Shown in pieces: positions 8,534 to 17,067 of a DNA stretch of 64,000 nt. Numbering within the stretch: position 1 is the stretch's first letter; each line of letters opens with the position of its first letter. The notes under the pieces are model-generated. The model saw only the letters and a program-made list of their open reading frames with translations. It searched no databases and was not told where the DNA came from. The translations under genes were made by a program, and so were the position numbers. Source of the stretch: Mucilaginibacter sp. JRF (GTDB lineage: Bacteria > Bacteroidota > Bacteroidia > Sphingobacteriales > Sphingobacteriaceae); the NCBI RefSeq assembly GCF_015223065.1, contig NZ_JADFBY010000001.1, positions 1,178,001 to 1,242,000 of the forward strand, given 5' to 3'.

Positions 8534-9937
8534 TTACGTAGTCATTTTTATCGCATCATCAGCAATAACACTGTATTGCTTTATGGCGATAAGTCCGTTT
8601 GGTTGCGGTTTACTATTCCAATGTTGGTGTATTGATAAGGCTGCCCCCAATGCCGTAGCCTGTGCAACCGATGCCGCGCAAACTTTTATATCAGGATAAG
8701 CCATAGACATTAATTGCATAAATACCCGGTTTTTGCTGAAGCCGCCATCCACAAAAATATGTTTAACCGGCGCGCCATTCATCACCCATTTTATTGACGC
8801 GGTTTGCTGTTGCATTATATCTATCAGCAATTGGTGATAGGCCTCTATATCATTAGCAAATTGTTCCAAATCACGATCATTAAAGGCTATTGGGTTAACA
8901 TTACCATTTTGATCCGCTTCAACCGGAACCTTTTTATTTAACTGATTTACCAGATCTGTATCAAACGCTATATTTTGATATTTATCTGCTGATTGGCCAA
9001 AGTGTTTGGCTATACGCTGTGTTTGCACCTCGCACTCGTGCCCGGCGAATAAGCGAGATGCCTTTACCGGCAAACCCTCATACTGTATGTAATTAAGGCA
9101 ATCATTATGCAAAGCCTCCGCTGTTAATGGTGTATGATCAAAAGGATTGAGGCAGATATTCCAGGTACCTGTTGAAAGCAGTACAAAAGGCTCATTAAAG
9201 CTTACCAGATAAGGTATCAACGCCGATGAACTATCGTGCAAACCGATGCCGGTTTTAATATTATGATCGTGAAATGTGGTATCAAAAATCTTATCGCCGG
9301 GTAATATCGGCGCGAGTTTATCTTCAAGGCCCTCCGCATAAATCCAATCATGATATTGATCATCAGCAAAATTCCATAAGGCGGTATGGCAGCCAATGCT
9401 GGTCATATCCGTTGCCGGTTTAGCGGTTAACAAATAGCTCATGTATTGCGGCAGATGCAACGCATATTGCATACGTTCAAATAACTCCGGCTGCTCATGT
9501 TTAAAGCGATACAGTTGAAAACCTGAATTAAGGCTACCCAATGCCGGTGAAGCCGTTTGCTCAGCTAATTGGTCTTCATCGCCATAAGTGCTATAAAATC
9601 GCTCCTTTAATTCATCCGGAAACGGTTTCAGATAGTTATACAGCTGGGTTAAAGGAGCGCCCTGTTCATCTATATAAACTAAACTGGCGCCATAGGTAGC
9701 AAAGTTAACGGCCTTTATCTCAAAATCGGGTAAGCTTAGCGCATCCTGCAAAGAGATAGTTACCCATTGGCGCAAACGTGCAAGGTCTTCGCATGGCATA
9801 CCATCTTCATCCGTGATCTCGTCAAACTTTACACAGCGCTCATGTACAATCTTATAGTCATCGTCAAACAGAAAGAGCTTTTTATTGGTCTTGCCGATGT
9901 CAAAAATAGCTATAACAGGTTGCGGCTGCTTTATCAT
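8534..9937 (-). CDS. rhaB: FGGY-family carbohydrate kinase, probable L-rhamnulose kinase
   Basis: 467 residues. The N-terminal phosphate loop is IAIFDIGKTNKKLFLF, and the second domain has LLSTGTWNICLNPF and, near the end, HIFVDGGFSKNRVFMQLM with ATALGAALS, the FGGY/ASKHA ATP-binding elements. It is the last gene of a minus-strand operon with rhaT, rhaD and rhaI, and its start overlaps the isomerase stop by 4 bases (translational coupling). From context it phosphorylates L-rhamnulose to L-rhamnulose-1-phosphate. It is divergent from classical E. coli RhaB, so the symbol is assigned by function and position rather than close similarity. Confidence 0.85.
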   Translation of the reverse strand: MIKQPQPVIAIFDIGKTNKKLFLFDDDYKIVHERCVKFDEITDEDGMPCEDLARLRQWVTISLQDALSLPDFEIKAVNFATYGASLVYIDEQGAPLTQLYNYLKPFPDELKERFYSTYGDEDQLAEQTASPALGSLNSGFQLYRFKHEQPELFERMQYALHLPQYMSYLLTAKPATDMTSIGCHTALWNFADDQYHDWIYAEGLEDKLAPILPGDKIFDTTFHDHNIKTGIGLHDSSSALIPYLVSFNEPFVLLSTGTWNICLNPFDHTPLTAEALHNDCLNYIQYEGLPVKASRLFAGHECEVQTQRIAKHFGQSADKYQNIAFDTDLVNQLNKKVPVEADQNGNVNPIAFNDRDLEQFANDIEAYHQLLIDIMQQQTASIKWVMNGAPVKHIFVDGGFSKNRVFMQLMSMAYPDIKVCAASVAQATALGAALSIHQHWNSKPQPNGLIAIKQYSVIADDAIKMTT

Positions 9938-11208
9938 AGGCCGGTAGCTACGGTTTTCAATCCCCTTTCTTTCACCAGTTCATCGCGCACACTCAGCTTA
10001 CGGAATGCCGCTATCGGATCAATAGCCCCACCTGCACGCAAACGAGCTTCGGCAAGTAATGGGCGCACATCGGTACGATAGGCTTGCTGTAATATTTCCT
10101 GCGCTTTGGCCACATCATTATTTTGCTGAGCAGCTTTAAGTTCAGCCTGATCAATCAGTAATGCCTGCGCATAAGCTATCTTGATAGCTTCTACTGATTG
10201 TAGCAGATCCTCAATAGGATCTTTAACATTGTGCGATGCATCTATCATCCAGCCTATACCTGTTGCGTGATCTAATCCGCGTGCATCCATACCCTCAACC
10301 AATTCGTTAAATATCAGGAATAGTTGATATGGGTTGATGCTACCTACGGTCAAATCATCATCGCCATACTTTGAATCGTTAAAATGGAAACCTGCCAGCT
10401 TACCCTCCATCAGTAATAGCGATACTATTTGCTCGATATTGGTATTAGGTAAATGATGACCCAGATCAACCAACGTACTTGCCTTTTGGCCAAGCTTGTT
10501 TGCTAACAGGTACGATTGCCCCCAATCGCCAATAGTGGTTGAGTAAAAGTTGGGTTCAAACGGTTTGTATTCTATCCACACCTTCCAGTCATCGGGCAGT
10601 GCATCGTATATCTCCTGCAAGCTTTCGAAAGTATTTTGAAACGCCCCGCGGAAATTTAACTGACCCGGAAAGTTTGAACCATCGGCCAGCCAAACTGAAA
10701 GTGCTTTTGAGCCAAGCTCAACACCGTACTTTATAACCTCTATATTATGCTCAACCGCCTGCCTGCGTACAGCCTTATCTACATGATGCAGTGAGCCGAA
10801 TTTATAACTCAGCGCCTGATCTTTCTGATCCTGAAAGGTATTGGAGTTTACCGCGTCGAAATGCAGGCCTAACTGCGAGGCCAGGAATTTTATTGACGAT
10901 GCATTATCCGGAATATCCCAAGGGATATGCAATGATATAGAATTGCTTGAACGGTTAAGGGCGTGTATCAAACCCACATCCTCAATTTTTTCCTCCAAAC
11001 TGCGAGGCTCCCCCCCTCCCGAAAAACGACCAAAACGTGTACCGCCCGTACCAAGCGCCCAGCTGGGTATAGCGATATTAAATGCTTCGAGTTTCTCAAC
11101 AACTTTAGCGGCATTGGCAATCTCGCCCGATATATAATTGTATTTACGCTGATGCGCGGAGAGCGCATCGCTATTCATATCTTGTATTACTTGCTTCTCT
11201 AATTGCAT
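9934..11208 (-). CDS. rhaI: L-rhamnose isomerase, RhaI (TIM-barrel) type
   Basis: 424 residues with a TIM-barrel xylose-isomerase-like fold. Recognisable stretches are IPSWALGTGGTRFGRF near residue 48, LVDLGHHLPNTNIEQ near 250, and GFHFNDSKYGDDDLTVGSIN near 280; these supply the His, Asp and Glu ligands of the divalent metal site in the RhaI family (the Gram-positive/Bacteroidota alternative to RhaA). It converts L-rhamnose to L-rhamnulose in the cytoplasm. It lies between rhaD (65-base gap containing a strong hairpin) and the kinase (4-base overlap). Confidence 0.92.
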   Translation of the reverse strand: MQLEKQVIQDMNSDALSAHQRKYNYISGEIANAAKVVEKLEAFNIAIPSWALGTGGTRFGRFSGGGEPRSLEEKIEDVGLIHALNRSSNSISLHIPWDIPDNASSIKFLASQLGLHFDAVNSNTFQDQKDQALSYKFGSLHHVDKAVRRQAVEHNIEVIKYGVELGSKALSVWLADGSNFPGQLNFRGAFQNTFESLQEIYDALPDDWKVWIEYKPFEPNFYSTTIGDWGQSYLLANKLGQKASTLVDLGHHLPNTNIEQIVSLLLMEGKLAGFHFNDSKYGDDDLTVGSINPYQLFLIFNELVEGMDARGLDHATGIGWMIDASHNVKDPIEDLLQSVEAIKIAYAQALLIDQAELKAAQQNNDVAKAQEILQQAYRTDVRPLLAEARLRAGGAIDPIAAFRKLSVRDELVKERGLKTVATGL

Positions 11209-11231
11209 ATAGGTATTTATTAGAATATTAG

Positions 11232-11260
11232 CCGGGCAGAAAATTGGTGGTTCTGCCCGG
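11232..11260 (-). terminator. Intercistronic hairpin between rhaD and rhaI
   Basis: Perfect 10-base GC-rich arms CCGGGCAGAA / TTCTGCCCGG around a 9-base loop, ending 23 bases before the rhaI start. No U-run follows on the minus strand. It more likely protects or processes the operon mRNA, or tunes rhaI and kinase levels relative to rhaD, than ends transcription. Confidence 0.5.
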
Positions 11261-11273
11261 TGTAATTTACAAT

Positions 11274-13394
11274 TTAACGCACAAAACCGGCAGCCACGCC
11301 ACCATCAACATTGATCACATTCCCGGTTGATTTATTTAACAAACCGCCCGTAATGGCAATACAGGCATTGGCAATATCATCAGGCAATATAACCTCGTTA
11401 AGTAAGGTACGTTTAGCATAATAAGCCGGTAACTCATCTACAGTAATGCCATAGGCCTTGGCACGACCTTCGGCCCAGCCGCCTGCCCAAATGTTACTGT
11501 CGCTTATAACCGCGTCGGGGTTTATCACGTTCACACGTATCTTGTCGGCACCCAGTTCGGCAGCATTCAATCTACTTAAATGCAATTGTGCCGATTTGGC
11601 GCTGCCATAACCCGCGTTGTTAGGGCCGCTAACCAAAGCATTTTTGCTTACAATATTGATAACATCGCCACCTATGGCTTGTTTTTTCATAACAGCAACG
11701 GCCGCCTGTGTAACAAAGAACTGGCCTTTTACCAATACATCATACAGCAGGTCCCAATCTTTTTCGGTATGATCGGCTATGGTTTTTGAGATGGATAGGC
11801 CGGCATTGTTCACCACAATATCAACCCCGCCAAATGCAAGGGCAGCGGTATCAAACGCGGCCTGTATCTGGTCGGCTGCGGTAACGTCCATAACGGCGGT
11901 AGCATAACTATCCTTGCCAAACTGGGTTTTAAATTCCTCAGCGGCACCATCAAGGCGTTCGGCATTCATGTCGTTCAAGATCACCACGGCTCCTTCCTGC
12001 ACAAACTTTTTGGCTATAGCCTTGCCTATACCGCCCGCGCTACCGGTAACTAGCGCTATACGGCCTGATAATATTTTTGGCTTAGGCATACGCTGCAACT
12101 TTGCCTCCTCAAGCAACCAGTATTCAATATCAAAAGCTTCCTGGCGTGGCAGTGAGGTATATTCAGAAATAGCCTCCGCTCCTTTCATCACATTAATAGC
12201 ATTGATATAAAATTCAGCGGCAACGCGTGCGGTTTGCTTATCCTTAGCGAAGGTGAACATACCCACCCCTGGGTATAATATAACCACCGGGTTAGCATCT
12301 CTGATGGCCGGGCTATTGTCGTGCTTACAGGTGTTATAGTAATCGGTATACATTTGGCGATAAGCCTCAAACGCCGGGTTTAGTTGAGCCTTTATGGCTT
12401 CCACATCGCTCAGGTCGGCTGTTTTGTCCAGTTCCAGTACCAGCGGACTTATCTTGGTACGTAAAAAGTGGTCGGGGCAACTGGTACCCAGCGGCGCTAA
12501 ACGTTCCTGATCATTTGAGTTGATGAATTCCAGCACACGTATGTCATCAGTAAAATGACCAACCATACATGTTTTTGATGAGCAAAAACCACGTAATACC
12601 GGCGCTAATGCAGCAGCCTGTTTTTTACGATCAGCCTCATCCAAACTTTCAATTTTTTGACCACCAAAAACAGGGCCTTTCTTGCCGTAGTTCTGCTCCA
12701 GATATTCAGCGCATTTTTCAATTACCTCAAGGGTATTGATATAGCTTTCGTAAGCGGTATCGCCCCAGGTAAATAAACCATGCGAGCCAAGCATTATACC
12801 ACGTATACCCGGGTTAGCATCAAGGCAGGCTTTAAGTTGCAAGCCAAGCTCAAAACCGGGTTTTTTCCACTCAACCCAGCCTATGGTACCACCAAACAGT
12901 TCTTCAGTTATTTTTTTACCATCCTTTGCTGCCGCGATTGCAATTGCTGCGTCGGGGTGCAGGTGGTCAATATGTTTAAACGGTAAAAAGCCGTGCAGCG
13001 GTGTATCAATTGACGGAGCTTTTGATGACAGATCAAATATGCAATGGTTAAACAATTCAACCATCTCATCCTCAAATTCAACACCACGGTAAATATTTTT
13101 CAGGCTACGTAACCTGTCAACATATAAAGCGGCCAGTCCGCTTTTCTTTAATGTGCCCAGGTCACCGCCCGAACCTTTAACCCACATCACTTCTACATCG
13201 GCACCCGTTAGCGGATCTTTAGCTATAACCTTGCACGATGTATTGCCGCCACCATAATTGGTAAGCCGCAAATCGGCCCCTAACAGGTTGGAGCGATATA
13301 TTAAAAGGGCAACTTCATCCCCGGCCAATTTAGCGGCCTCGGCTTCGTCCCATAAATAACTTACATGCTTAAATTGAGTTGTGCTGATCGACAT
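11274..13394 (-). CDS. rhaD: Bifunctional L-rhamnulose-1-phosphate aldolase / lactaldehyde dehydrogenase
   Basis: 706 residues, full length for the fused RhaD (also called RhaEW) family. Residues 1 to about 420 are a class II aldolase/adducin domain with the Zn-binding histidines in FLPFKHIDHLHPDA and LGSHGLFTWGD. Residues about 440-706 are a short-chain dehydrogenase with the Rossmann motif TGSAGGIG (about 450), catalytic Ser in NIVSKNALVSG and Tyr/Lys in YGSAK (about 596). The first domain cleaves rhamnulose-1-phosphate to DHAP and L-lactaldehyde; the second oxidises lactaldehyde to lactate. It follows rhaT by 28 bases and is thus in the same operon. Confidence 0.95.
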   Translation of the reverse strand: MSISTTQFKHVSYLWDEAEAAKLAGDEVALLIYRSNLLGADLRLTNYGGGNTSCKVIAKDPLTGADVEVMWVKGSGGDLGTLKKSGLAALYVDRLRSLKNIYRGVEFEDEMVELFNHCIFDLSSKAPSIDTPLHGFLPFKHIDHLHPDAAIAIAAAKDGKKITEELFGGTIGWVEWKKPGFELGLQLKACLDANPGIRGIMLGSHGLFTWGDTAYESYINTLEVIEKCAEYLEQNYGKKGPVFGGQKIESLDEADRKKQAAALAPVLRGFCSSKTCMVGHFTDDIRVLEFINSNDQERLAPLGTSCPDHFLRTKISPLVLELDKTADLSDVEAIKAQLNPAFEAYRQMYTDYYNTCKHDNSPAIRDANPVVILYPGVGMFTFAKDKQTARVAAEFYINAINVMKGAEAISEYTSLPRQEAFDIEYWLLEEAKLQRMPKPKILSGRIALVTGSAGGIGKAIAKKFVQEGAVVILNDMNAERLDGAAEEFKTQFGKDSYATAVMDVTAADQIQAAFDTAALAFGGVDIVVNNAGLSISKTIADHTEKDWDLLYDVLVKGQFFVTQAAVAVMKKQAIGGDVINIVSKNALVSGPNNAGYGSAKSAQLHLSRLNAAELGADKIRVNVINPDAVISDSNIWAGGWAEGRAKAYGITVDELPAYYAKRTLLNEVILPDDIANACIAITGGLLNKSTGNVINVDGGVAAGFVR

Positions 13395-13422
13395 ATATTC
13401 TGTATTGTTTTATTTTACTTAT

Positions 13423-14502
13423 TTATTTTAATGAGTTACCGTAACCAACAAATAATACCGATATAACAATGGTTAGTATACCGGCTACCAATGTTGTTAC
13501 GGCTTTTTTACTTACGCCTTTCCATTCCTTTAAGGCAAGGCCCCATAAATTGGCTATCAGTATAATTGATGCCATGTGCAATATCCACGAACTGGCTCCA
13601 TTACCCAGCTTACTTTCGCCCATGCCATAAAAAAAGAATTGCAAAAACCATGTTGTACCTGCCAGGGCCGAAAAAAGATAGTTTTTAAATAACGGCGTAT
13701 TGCTATCAGTATAATTTGAAAATGTTTTGTTACGGGTGTTCAATATCATGCACCATATAAAGTTGGTGGTTAAACCTCCCCACAAAATCACTATATAAGT
13801 AACATTGTTTGAGAATAAAAAGTTGCCCTCCCCGGGGTGCTGCAACTGCCATGCGGCATTGGCTACATCGGCCATACTTTTACCGGCCTCAATACCAAAG
13901 TTAAAGCAGGCACTTAATACGCCCGACACAATGGCTACCAATATTCCCAGGCCAAAACGGTATTCTTTATTACCAGAATCAACCTGACCTTTTGCGTTCA
14001 GGTCACGCTCTTTTAACGTACCTGCCCTGCCGCAAATTATAATGCCCAATACACATATCAGTATACCCAGCAGCACCATTTGGCCCCAATGCGTATTGAT
14101 CATTTCGGTGATACTGGTTTTGTCTTCCTCCGGGAATATGTTATAATATAACGATGGTATTATCGACCCAAATACCGCGCATAGCCCTAATATTATAGTG
14201 CTGCCTAATGATACCCCCAAATAACGTACACCTAAACCATACGTTAAGCCACCTATACCCCATAGTAGGCCGAAAAAGTAAGTCAGGAAAAGTATTTGTC
14301 CGTTGGTTTGCGCTATTATTTGGCTGTAGTTGGGTATGGTTAACCATGCTGCTATGGGTGGTACTATTAACCACGAAAATATACCTCCTACTATCCAAAA
14401 ACTCTCCCAGGCCCAGCCTTTTACTTTTTTATAAGGGATGTAAAAACTTCCCGAAGCAAAACCACCTATAAAGTGGTAAATAATACCGAAGATAATTTGC
14501 AT
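13423..14502 (-). CDS. rhaT: L-rhamnose/proton symporter RhaT
   Basis: 359 residues with ten predicted membrane helices, matching the RhaT family from the first segment (IIYHFIGGFASGSFYIPYKK and VKGWAWESFWIVGGIFSW) to the last. RhaT imports L-rhamnose with protons across the inner membrane. It is the first gene of the rha operon; the divergent GntR-type regulator starts 170 bases away, so the shared intergenic region should hold the control sites. Confidence 0.95.
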   Translation of the reverse strand: MQIIFGIIYHFIGGFASGSFYIPYKKVKGWAWESFWIVGGIFSWLIVPPIAAWLTIPNYSQIIAQTNGQILFLTYFFGLLWGIGGLTYGLGVRYLGVSLGSTIILGLCAVFGSIIPSLYYNIFPEEDKTSITEMINTHWGQMVLLGILICVLGIIICGRAGTLKERDLNAKGQVDSGNKEYRFGLGILVAIVSGVLSACFNFGIEAGKSMADVANAAWQLQHPGEGNFLFSNNVTYIVILWGGLTTNFIWCMILNTRNKTFSNYTDSNTPLFKNYLFSALAGTTWFLQFFFYGMGESKLGNGASSWILHMASIILIANLWGLALKEWKGVSKKAVTTLVAGILTIVISVLFVGYGNSLK

Positions 14503-14611
14503 GTAGTGTTAGGTATAAATTGATTTTAATAGGTATGCCCCGGTTAAAGGCACAATGCCAAGGTAAATTTAATAAATATGCCAACTATCCTTAACTGTCC
14601 CCAATAGATGG

Positions 14612-14641
14612 TTTACATTCACTTTTTTATTTATTACTTTG
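14612..14641 (+). promoter_or_regulatory. Possible promoter of the GntR regulator gene
   Basis: TTTA at 14612-14615, an 18-base spacer and TTACTTTG at 14634-14641 (one mismatch to the -7 consensus), 31 bases before the ATG. On the other strand TACCTTGG at 14558-14565 could be the rhaT -7 box. A short palindrome GGCA-CAA-TGCC lies next to it at 14549-14559. Confidence 0.35.
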
Positions 14642-14672
14642 CCCTGCACCAAACCAATATAACCTATAATTA

Positions 14673-15701
14673 ATGCGCAACTATCTTAAAATACTTACTA
14701 TTGACGAGTACAGCATTACACCTAAATACCTGCAACTGGTAAATGGCTTTATTGCCGGCATTACAGCCAGACTGATACAACCCGGTGATGTGCTGCCCTC
14801 TATCAACGATCTGAGTTTTGCGCTTGATGCCTCCAGGAATACTATTGAACGTTTTTATAATGAACTAAAGCGCAACAACATCATTGGCACCGTACCGGGC
14901 AAAGGCGCATTTGTACTCGACCTTACACTGCACCATAAGTTGAAGATACTTTTGCTATTCAACAAGTTGAGTGCCCACAAAAAAATCATATACGATGCCT
15001 TTGCTGAAACCTTGCATGAACGCGCGGCCATAGATTTTTATGTATATAACAACGATTTTTTACTATTCAAAAAGATACTGAGCGATAAGATAGATAAGGA
15101 TTATAACAAGATAGTAGTGGTGCCGTATTTTTTAGATAACGAAGAAAAGGCTGCCCAATTAATAGACTCGATACCTAAAGAAAAATTGGTTGTTATGGAT
15201 AAACTGATAGCCAACCTTAATGGTGAGTACGCAGCAGTTTATGAGGATTTTGAACAAGATATTTATAACGCCCTAACCGAATTACTTAGCGCGCTTACAA
15301 AGTACGAAACTATCAAGATCATCTTTCCGGAGAGCACCTATTATTCGGAAGGCATTATTCGTGGGTTTAAGAATTTTTGTGTGGATCATTATTTTGCACA
15401 TGAGGTAATACCCGGTATTGAGAATGAGGTTTTTAAGCCGGGGACGGTTTACATCAATATTGTTGAGGATGACCTTGTTCTACTGATCCAACGGCTACAA
15501 AAAACCGATCATAAAATTGGTGAAGATATAGGCATCATATCCTATAATGAAACCGCTATAAAACAGATCATATTAAATGGCATAACCACCATCTCAACCA
15601 ATTTCAGGATGCTTGGCGAAAAAACAGCCGAAACCATCCTCAACAATGAGCAAACACGCTACGCTATACCTTTTACCGTGAATTTGCGGGCGTCGTTATA
15701 A
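14673..15701 (+). CDS. GntR-family regulator with LacI-like effector domain, probable rhamnose regulator
   Basis: 342 residues. The first 75 residues are a GntR winged helix (FIAGITARLIQPGDVLPSIN, then ASRNTIERFYNELKRNNIIG and PGKGAFVL). The remaining part resembles the periplasmic-binding-protein-like domain of LacI/AraR proteins (KTAETILNNEQ near the end), so it is AraR-like in architecture: GntR head, sugar-binding body. It is divergent from rhaT, which points to control of the rha operon in response to rhamnose or an intermediate. Direction of control (repressor or activator) cannot be told. Confidence 0.88.
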   Translation: MRNYLKILTIDEYSITPKYLQLVNGFIAGITARLIQPGDVLPSINDLSFALDASRNTIERFYNELKRNNIIGTVPGKGAFVLDLTLHHKLKILLLFNKLSAHKKIIYDAFAETLHERAAIDFYVYNNDFLLFKKILSDKIDKDYNKIVVVPYFLDNEEKAAQLIDSIPKEKLVVMDKLIANLNGEYAAVYEDFEQDIYNALTELLSALTKYETIKIIFPESTYYSEGIIRGFKNFCVDHYFAHEVIPGIENEVFKPGTVYINIVEDDLVLLIQRLQKTDHKIGEDIGIISYNETAIKQIILNGITTISTNFRMLGEKTAETILNNEQTRYAIPFTVNLRASL

Positions 15702-15711
15702 GGGTATTATG

Positions 15712-16843
15712 TTACTGAGCAGTCTTCCCAAGGCGTATCTGGATGTTGTTGCCTCCCTCTGCACGGTGTACGGAATTGACGGCACCTACTTCGTTTTCGT
15801 TAATTTCATACAACGCGGGCCATAATGTTTTGTCCCAGGCCGGGGCTACGGTTTTCCAGCTTTTACCAAGATCATTACTTATGGATATATTGCTTGAATT
15901 TGATGTCACCACTAAAGCACCGCTTTTAAGCGAAAGCACATACGGCCCACCAAGCTGATCAGCAATCTTATCGCCCAAGCCTACCGGCCAGTTAAAACCA
16001 TCATCACTTATTTTGCTGTATATGTTGCAAGCTTCGGGGCCGCATATTTCATACACAACAATGTATTTGCCGTTTTTCATCTTTGTCCACACCGGCATGC
16101 CCGGCCTTGAAGCACTGTTACCCGGCGTGTGGGCTACCCAAATTTCATTACCCCAGCTTTTACCCATATCCGGACTTATTTTTTGCGAGATGATCTGGCT
16201 ATATGATGGATTTTCAACCACATGTTTTTCATTGGCGTACATTACGGCCAATCTGCCATCAGCTAAAAAATAAAAATGAGGTTCGTAAATGCCTTTATCG
16301 GGTTTACCCAGTTCGCCGGGTTTGCCATGTGTTTCATCAATAATACTCAGTTTTTTCCAGTGCCTGCCCTTATCGGTACTTTTGTAAACTAGGCAACACA
16401 TACGATTCCTGCCAACGTACTGACCGACATGACAGCAGGATATTCCCGTTAGGAAGTTCTATCATCTGGGCATTGTCCAGATCACGTCCCGGGTCTGATA
16501 TTATGCTGACGGGTTTCCATGTACGCCCATTGTCCTTACTTTCTGAAAACTGTAACTCAAGCCCCCCTTTAGGGTCATTTTTATAACCATTATTGCGTGA
16601 TATGGTATACCCGGCTATCCATCTGCCATCCTTAAGCTGCAACAAACGGCAGTATTGCGAACCATACATACCATGGCGACGGATATTAGCGCCATTGGCA
16701 CCCTTTACATTGCCAGCATCTGTAAAAACGGGCTCGTTATTCACCAGTATCTTTGAATCCCATTTAATAGAATCAATTTTAACCTGCTGTGCAAATAAGT
16801 TTGCTTGCCATGTAAGTGATAACAGAAGTAATATTTTTTTCAT
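15712..16843 (-). pseudogene. Sialidase-like BNR/Asp-box protein interrupted by a one-base frameshift
   Basis: Two overlapping frames make one gene. The first (start 16843, signal peptide MKKILLLLSLTWQANLFAQQ) stops at 16370; the second continues from about 16401 to 15712. Removing one base (T at 16390 on the plus strand) joins RWQESYVLP to VYKSTDKGRHW, giving a 376-residue protein. It has five Asp-boxes: SKDNGRTW, STDKGRHW, SPDMGKSW, SDDGFNW and SNDLGKSW, typical of six-bladed sialidase-fold propellers. It would be a secreted glycan-active or binding protein; sialidase activity itself is not shown. Either a true recent mutation or a sequencing error. The stop lies 11 bases from the GntR stop (convergent). 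Confidence 0.85.
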
Positions 16844-17067
16844 AAGCGTATAGTTTTTGTTGCTGGCAGCCCTGGTAAATGCTGTACTTAACAAGTTAGT
16901 TTAATTGGTTTTATTGAACTTGGTTTGTTGCCTAAAATAATGGTTTTCTGATGAATTGGCACCAGCAAATAAAGCTTAAGGGTTACAAAATATAAAACAA
17001 CAGGCATTCATGTGCATAGCATTTGGCATTTATCAGTATCTTCATGCACCTTTTTGCAATTACATAT

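Noticed and set aside
12188-13092. Several frames of 60-100 residues opposite rhaD
   Set aside because: All are antisense to the intact bifunctional aldolase/dehydrogenase and lack any recognisable feature.
14549-14559. GGCA-CAA-TGCC palindrome as operator for the GntR regulator
   Set aside because: Arms of only four bases and no second copy; too weak to claim, although the site is well placed beside a possible rhaT -7 box.
16894-17067. AsmA gene starting at TTG 17023 or ATG 17044
   Set aside because: In-frame but adds residues before the expected basic N-terminus and membrane helix; cannot be excluded.
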